Below are positions 9,127 to 13,895 of a stretch of DNA of 13,895 nucleotides, in pieces. A program made the translations under genes and the position numbers. How positions within the stretch are numbered: position 1 is the first letter of the stretch; the number at the start of each line of letters is the position of its first letter. The notes beneath the pieces are model-generated. The model had not been told where the DNA came from. It searched no databases and worked only from the letters and a program-made list of their open reading frames with translations. The DNA is taken from contig CBDCRF010000002.1 in NCBI GenBank assembly GCA_965220895.1, positions 1 to 13,895 of the forward strand. The letters run 5' to 3'. This stretch comes from WTFY01 sp965220895 (GTDB taxonomy: Bacteria; Pseudomonadota; Gammaproteobacteria; UBA4575).

Positions 9127-9887
9127 AGGTCCAAAATATGCACCGGGGGCCTTGCGCGTGTGCTACGCACACGTGCAAGGCCTGGAACTTGGGGAAAAAA
9201 AGCTGCCCAAACCATCCGGTCGTGCCAGCAATTCCCTTGTGCTCTCTCCCTGCTAACTGCTGCGGCTAACATGGGCGCACAGTGGTTACCGTGGCAGCCG
9301 AGAGGCCCACTGGCTGCCAATCCCCAGCGCCGGCCTTGTCACAAGTCAACAGACACCTTCTGGTAAATCCGGCCAGATGTCAGCTACAAATGGCTCCAAT
9401 GACCCCATTTGACACCATCATCTGGCCGATTTTTCCAAAAGGTAACCGACCGATGAGCCGACCACAGAAATCAACTCCTGCTCCGAACAGGGACTCTAAA
9501 GTGCCTAGCTAAGCCCAACCCAGCTGCAATACCCAGCAACGACTTACTGTTGTCTAAAAACCCTGCTAACGAGCCCATCCTAGGTAATTGTACTAACGAG
9601 GTTATCGAGAACGAAAGCAAACTCCCGGTCTGAACAACGGCCACTTTGACCCGCCTTCACAAATGGTATCTCATTAGCTCACCTTGGACGCCAATCGCTC
9701 CTCAAATGAGGCCATCTAATCTGACCGCCAGTGGGTCCTGCAACTTTAAGGACAAGAAAGACACCTAACGACTGGACTAGAGGGCAGCTCGTTAGCCGCA
9801 CTTCACTTTTTCAGGTAGCCACACATACGTAGTTGCTAACCCAGACCGAAATTGGGCCCCCGAACCTACCATAACGCATAGCCCCCT
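9127..9887 (+). repeat. Monomer copy 13, class A (A' form), last higher-order unit
   Basis: 761 bp. TATG header, GGCAGCC, GACCCCATTTG and CCTGCTCCG match copy 5 most closely. It directly follows another class A unit, breaking the C-D-A order. Private: GGGGAAAAAAAGC near 9191, CCTAGGTAATTG near 9580 and GACACCTAACG near 9759. Main hairpin 9148-9182. Confidence 0.92.
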
Positions 9888-10633
9888 AGGTCCAAAATTG
9901 GCACCGGGAGCCTTGCGCGTGTGCTACGCACACGTGCAAGGCCTGGAACTTGGGGAAGAAAAGCTGCCCAAACCATCCGTTCGTGCCAGCAATTCCCTTG
10001 TGCTCTCTCCCTGCTAACTAATGCGGCTAACATGGGCGCACAGTGGTTACCGTGGCAGCCGAGAGGCCCACTGGCTACCAATCCCCAGCGCCGGCATTGT
10101 CACAAGTCAACAGACACCTTCTGGTAAATCCGGCCAGATGTCAGCTACAAATGGCTCCAATGGCCCCATTTGACACCATCATCTGGCCGATTTTTCCAAA
10201 AGGTAACCGACCGATGAGCCGACCACAGAAATCAACTCCTGGTCCGAACAGGGACTCTAAAGTGCCTAGCTAAGCCCAACCCAGCTGCAATACCCAGCAA
10301 CGACTTACTGTTGTCTAAAAACCCTGCTAACGAGCCCATCCTAGTTAATTGTACTAACGAAAGCAAACTCCCGGTCTGAACAACGGCCACTTTGACCCGC
10401 CTTCACAAATGGTATCTCATTAGCTCACCTTGGACGCCAATCGCTCCTCAAATGAGGCCATCTAATCTGACCGCCAGTGGGTCCTGCAACTTTAAGGACA
10501 AGAAAGACACTTAACGACTGGACTAGAGGGCAGCTCGTTAGCCGCACTTCACTTTTTCAGGTAGCCACACATACGTAGTTGCTAACCCAGACCGAAATTG
10601 GGCCCCCAAACCTACCATAACGCATAGCCCCCT
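9888..10633 (+). repeat. Monomer copy 14, diverged unit with a 15-bp deletion
   Basis: 746 bp. Plain TTGGCACC header ending GGGAGCC. Private changes include CCGTTCG near 9977, ACTAATGCGG near 10018, GGCTACC near 10073, GGCATTG near 10093, ATGGCCCC near 10160 and CCCCCAAACC (A at 10608). A 15-bp block is missing at 10356-10360. Main hairpin shortened to 15 bp (9910-9942). Confidence 0.93.
10356..10360 (+). other. 15-bp deletion junction between AACGA direct repeats (copy 14)
   Basis: All other full copies read TACT-AACGA, ten bases, AACGA-AAGC. In copy 14 only one AACGA remains, with TACT before it and AAGC after it, so one AACGA plus the ten-base spacer (GGTTATCGAG) is missing. This is the signature of slippage or microhomology-mediated deletion between 5-bp direct repeats, and it accounts for the full 15-bp shortening of this unit. 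Confidence 0.9.
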
Positions 10634-11393
10634 AGGTCCAAAATTGGCACCGGAGGCCTTGCACGTGTGCTACGCACACGTGCAAGGCCTGGAACTTGGG
10701 GAAGAAAAGCTGCCCAAACCATCCGGTCGTGCCAGCAATTCCCTTGTGCTCTCTCCCTGCTAACTGCTGCGGCTAACATGGGCGCACAGTGGTTACCGTG
10801 GCAGCCGAGAGGCCCACTGGCTGCCAATCCCCAGCGCCGGCCTTGTCACAAGTCAACAGACACCTTCTGGTAAATCCGGCCAGATGTCAGCTACAAATGG
10901 CTCCAATGACCCCATTTGACACCATCATCTGGCCGATTTTTCCAAAAGGTAACCGACCGATGAACCGACCACAGAAATCAACTCCTGGTCCGAACAAGGA
11001 CTCTAAAGTGCCTAGCTAAGCCCAACCCAGCTGCAATACCCAGCAACGACTTACTGTTGTCTAAAAACCCTGCTAACGAGCCCATCCTAGTTAATTGTAC
11101 TAACGAGGTTATCGAGAACGAAAGCAAACTCCCGGTCTGAACAACGGCCACTTTGACCCGCCTTCACAAATGGTATCTCATTAGCTCTTCTGGACGCCAA
11201 TCGCTCCTCAAATGAGGCCATCTAATCTGACCGCCAGTGGGTCCTGCAACTTTAAGGACAAGAAAGACACTTAACGACTGGACTAGAGGGCAGCTCGTTA
11301 GCCGCACTTCACTTTTTCAGGTTGCCACACATACGTAGTTGCTAACCCAGACCGAAATTGGGCCCCCGAACCTACCATAACGCATAGCCCCCT
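10634..11393 (+). repeat. Monomer copy 15, diverged unit with perfect hairpin
   Basis: 760 bp. Private changes are GCACGTG in the left hairpin arm (A at 10663), which makes the inverted repeat perfect, GATGAACCG near 10961, AACAAGGAC near 10994, AGCTCTTCTGG at 11184-11194 (one base shorter than AGCTCACCTTGG in other copies) and CAGGTTGCC near 11318. Confidence 0.92.
10654..10690. other. Perfect 17-bp version of the main hairpin (copy 15)
   Basis: Left arm AGGCCTTGCACGTGTGC (10654-10670), loop TAC (10671-10673), right arm the exact reverse complement (10674-10690). Compared with most copies, a G-to-A change at 10663 converts the one wobble position into a true pair and creates a second CACGTG. 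An A at 10654 adds an extra terminal pair. Confidence 0.85.
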
Positions 11394-12154
11394 AGGTCCA
11401 AAATTGGCACCGGGGGCCTTGCGCGTGTGCTACGCACACGTGCAAGGCCTGGAACTTGGGGAAGAAAAGCTGCCCAAACCATCCGGTCGTGCCAGCAATT
11501 CCCTTGTGCTCTCTCCCTGCTAACTGCTGCGGCTAACATGGGCGCACAGTGGTTACCGTGGCAACCGAGAGGCACACTGGCTGCCAATCCCCAGCCCCGG
11601 CCTTGTCACAAGTCAACAGACACCTTCTGGTAAATCTGGCCAGATGTCAGCTACAAATGGCTCCAATGACCCCATTTGACACCATCATCTGGCCGATTTT
11701 TCCAAAAGGTAACCGACCGATGAGCCGACCACAGAAATTAACTCCTGGTCCGAACAGGGACTCTAAAGTGCCTAGCTAAGCCCAACCCAGCTGCAATACC
11801 CAGCAACGACTTACTGTTGTCTAAAAACCCTGCTAACGAGCCCATCCTAGTTACTTGTACTAACGAAGTTATCGAGAACGAAAGCAAACTCCCGGTCTGA
11901 ACAACGGCCACTTTGACCCGCCTTCACAAATGGTATCTCATTAGCTCACCTTGGACGCCAATCGCTCCTCAAATCAGGCCATCTAATCTGACCGCCAGTA
12001 AGTCCTGCAACTTTAAGGACAAGAAAGACACTTAACGACTGGACTAGAGGGCAGCTCGTTAGCCGCACTTCACTTTTTCAGGTAGCCACACATACGTAGT
12101 TGCTAACCCAGACCGAAATTGGGCCCCCGAACCTACCATAACGCATAGCCCCCT
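11394..12154 (+). repeat. Monomer copy 16, diverged unit
   Basis: 761 bp. It carries roughly ten private substitutions, the most of any copy: GGCACACTGG near 11572, CCAGCCCCGG near 11591, AAATCTGG (T at 11637), AAATTAACTCC near 11737, TTACTTG near 11851, CGAAGTT near 11865, AAATCAGG near 11973 and AGTAAGTCC near 11998. Main hairpin 11415-11449 is intact. Confidence 0.92.
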
Positions 12155-12915
12155 AGGTCCAAAATATGCACCGGGGGCCTTGCGCGTGTGCTACGCACAC
12201 GTGCAAGGCCTGGAACTTGGGGAAGAAAAGCTGCCCAAACCATCCGGTCGTGCCAGCAATTCCCTTGTGCTCTCTCCCTGCTAACTGCTGCGGCTAACAT
12301 GGGCGCACAGTGGTTACCGTGGCAACCGAGAGGCCCACTGGCTGCCAATCCCCAGCGCCGGCCTTGTCACAAGTCAACAGACACCTTCTGGTAAATCCGG
12401 CCAGATGTCAGCTACAAATGGCTCCAATGACCCCATTTGACACCATCATCTGGCCGATTTTTCCAAAAGGTAACCGACCGATGAGCCCACCACAGAAATC
12501 AACTCCTGGTCCGAACAGGGACTCTAAAGTGCCTAGCTAAGCCCAACCCAGCTGCAATACCCAGCAATGACTTACTGTTGTCTAAAAACCCTGCTAACGA
12601 GCCCATCCTAGTTAATTGTACTAACGAGGTTATCGAGAACGAAAGCAAACTCTCGGTCTGAACAACGGCCACTTTGACCTGCCTTCACAAATGGTATCTC
12701 ATTAGCTCACCTTGGACGCCAATCGCTCCTCCAATGAGGCCATCTAATCTGACCGCCAGTGGGTCCTGCAACTTTAAGGACAAGAAAGACACTTAACGAC
12801 TGGACTAGAGGGCAGCTCGTTAGCCGCACTTCACTTTTTCAGGTAGCCACACATACGTAGTTGCTAACCCAGACCGAAATTAGGCCCCCGAACCTACCAT
12901 AACGCATAGTCCCCT
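12155..12915 (+). repeat. Monomer copy 17, diverged unit with class A header
   Basis: 761 bp. It has the class A TATGCACC header although it lies outside the higher-order region, combined with GGCAACC, which no other TATG unit has. Private: GAGCCCACC near 12483, CAATGAC (T at 12568), CTCTCGG near 12650, GACCTGCC (T at 12680), CTCCAATG near 12730, AAATTAGGC near 12878 and ATAGTCCCC near 12906. Main hairpin 12176-12210. Confidence 0.92.
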
Positions 12916-13676
12916 AGGTCCAAAATTGGCACCGGGGGCCTTGCGCGTGTGCTACGCACACGTGCAAGGCCTGGAACTTGGGGAAGAAAAGCTGCCCAAA
13001 CCATCCGGTCGTGCCAGCAATTCCCTTGTGCTCTCTCCCTGCTAACTGCTGCGGCTAACATGGGCGCACAGTGGTTACCGTGGCAACCGAGAGGCCCACT
13101 GGCTGCCAATCCCCAGCGCCGGATTTGTCACAAGTCAACAGACACCTTCTGGTAAATCCGGCCAGATGTCAGCTACAAATGGCTCCAATGACCCCATTTG
13201 ACACCATCATCTGGCCGATTTTTCCAAAAGGTAACCGACCGATGAGCCGACCACAGAAATCAACTCCTGGTCCGAACAGGGACTCTAAAGTGCCTAGCTA
13301 AGCCCAACCCAGCTGCAATACCCAGCAACGACTTACTGTTGTCTAAAAACCCTGCTAACGAGCCCATCCTAGTTAATTGTACTAACGAGGTTATCGAGAA
13401 CGAAAGCAAACTCCCGGTCTGAACAACGGCCACTTTGACCCGCCTTCACAAATGGTATCTCATTAGCTCACCTTGGACGCCAATCGCTCCTCAAATGAGG
13501 CCATCTAATCTGACCGCCAGTGGGTCCTGCAACTTTAAGGACAAGAAAGACACTTAACGACTGGACTAAAGGGCAGCTCGTTAGCCGCACTTCACTTTTT
13601 CAGGTAGCCACACATACGTAGTTGCTAACCCAGACCGAAATTGGGCCCCCGAACCTACCATAACGCATAGCCCCCT
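12916..13676 (+). repeat. Monomer copy 18, plain unit
   Basis: 761 bp. Plain TTGGCACCGGGGG header with few private changes: GCCGGATTTG near 13119 where other copies have GCCGGCCTTG, and GACTAAAGGG near 13564. It is probably close to the consensus of the non-higher-order tail. Main hairpin 12937-12971. Confidence 0.92.
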
Positions 13677-13895
13677 AGGTCCAAAATTGGCACCGGGGGC
13701 CTTGCACGTGTGAACGCACACGTGCAAGGCCTGGAACTTGGGGAAGAAAAGCTGCCCAAACCATCCGGTCGTGCCAGCAATTCCCTTGTGCTCTCTCCCT
13801 GCTAACTGCTGCGGCTAACGTGGGCGCACAGTGGTTACCGTGGCAACCGAGAGGCCCACTGGCTGCCAATCCCCAGCGCCGGCCTTCTCACAAGT
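13677..13895 (+). repeat. Monomer copy 19, partial (cut by window end)
   Basis: 219 bp, truncated by the window edge. The hairpin loop is altered, with a one-base loss (13713-13716), while both arms pair perfectly. Also private: AACGTGGG near 13818 and CCTTCTCAC near 13883. The altered loop introduces a TGA that ends the forward GTG-initiated frame found in every other copy. Confidence 0.92.
13698..13731. other. Perfect 15-bp version of the main hairpin with altered loop (copy 19)
   Basis: Left arm GGCCTTGCACGTGTG (13698-13712), loop AACG (13713-13716), right arm CACACGTGCAAGGCC (13717-13731). It has the same improving A in the left arm as copy 15 (here 13706). The loop region is rearranged and one base shorter than the usual C-TAC-G, so the C-G pair closing the loop is lost but all remaining pairs are kept. 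Confidence 0.85.

Larger units (their letters stand above)
1..9887. repeat. Higher-order-repeat region, copies 1-13 (A B C D A C D A B C D A A)
   Basis: Thirteen units fall into recurring variant classes. Class A has a TATGCACC header and GGCAGCC downstream. Class B has CCCGCTAGG, ACTGCTCCGG, a GACCTCATT block and GGCCAATTT. Class C has an AAAAATGGCACCAGGGG header. Class D has CCCGCTAGG, GAAGAG in place of GCACAG, and GAGATGCCC. Linked sets of variants recur together, so the order is not random. The repeating core is C-D-A, at copies 3-5, 6-8 and 10-12, with B inserted at copies 2 and 9. This is the arrangement expected from unequal exchange or amplification of multi-unit blocks, as known for alpha satellite; that mechanism is inference. 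Confidence 0.85.
1..13895. repeat. Satellite array, ~761-bp unit, 18.3 head-to-tail copies
   Basis: The whole window is a direct tandem repeat. The landmark AGGTCC followed by a G-rich run and CCTTGC recurs at 1, 760, 1521, 2282, 3042, 3803, 4564, 5324, 6085, 6845, 7606, 8366, 9127, 9888, 10634, 11394, 12155, 12916 and 13677, giving unit lengths of 759-761 bp and one of 746 bp. By eye any two copies differ at only a small percentage of sites, so the array is recent or actively homogenised. Neither end reaches flanking DNA, so the real array is longer. Family and host are not recognised. Unit phase is arbitrary. The repeat is seen directly; calling it eukaryotic satellite DNA is inference from unit length, homogeneity and higher-order order. 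Confidence 0.97.
9888..13895. repeat. Non-higher-order tail of the array, copies 14-19
   Basis: From copy 14 onward the B, C and D class markers are absent. The headers are mostly the plain TTGGCACCGGG(G/A) form, and each unit carries its own private substitutions. These include 10008-10030 and 10608 in copy 14, 11187-11192 in copy 15, about ten changes in copy 16, 12568 and 12680 in copy 17, the GGATTTG block near 13123 in copy 18, and 13713-13716 in copy 19. Copy 14 also has a 15-bp deletion. This resembles the less homogenised edge of a satellite array. Since the array continues past the window, it could also be a second subfamily domain. Confidence 0.75.

Noticed and set aside
1..13895. 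CRISPR array or prokaryotic repeat system
   Set aside because: The repeat is about 761 bp with no unique spacers between copies; CRISPR repeats are a few tens of bases separated by unique spacers of similar size. No cas-like gene is present.

Overview
The window is one uninterrupted tandem (satellite) array. A unit of about 761 bp repeats head to tail from the first base to the last: 18 complete copies and a 219-bp partial copy. All copies lie in the same orientation, with no unique flanking sequence, no inserted element and no inverted copy. I see no credible protein-coding gene, rRNA, tRNA, CRISPR array or mobile element. The short open frames that recur once per unit are by-products of the repeat.

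A highly homogenised array of long units with a higher-order arrangement of variants suggests eukaryotic satellite DNA (centromeric, pericentromeric, subtelomeric or other heterochromatin) rather than bacterial, archaeal or viral DNA. I do not recognise the family and cannot name the organism. One copy counted by eye has about 38 CpG in 761 bp, so CpG is only mildly depleted. Several copy-specific changes are nevertheless C-to-T or G-to-A at CpG, as expected if the array is methylated at some stage.

Layout, with the unit phased to begin at AGGTCC: copies 1-13 (1-9887) form a higher-order repeat built from four variant classes, A, B, C and D. The order is A B C D A C D A B C D A A. The core motif is the trimer C-D-A (about 2.28 kb), and a B unit is placed before it twice. 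Copies 1-4 and 8-11 are near-identical blocks 5.32 kb apart. Copies 14-19 (9888-13895) lose this pattern, carry more private changes including a 15-bp deletion, and look like an older or less homogenised edge.

Each unit carries a strong inverted repeat near its start (two arms of 15-16 nt around a 3-nt loop, with a CACGTG in the right arm). A second inverted repeat lies 190-200 bp downstream (two 10-nt arms) and a small hairpin lies near position 610 of the unit. These are the only candidate functional elements I can see. The most interesting results are the higher-order structure, its abrupt end at about 9888, and the preservation or improvement of the main hairpin in otherwise diverged copies.
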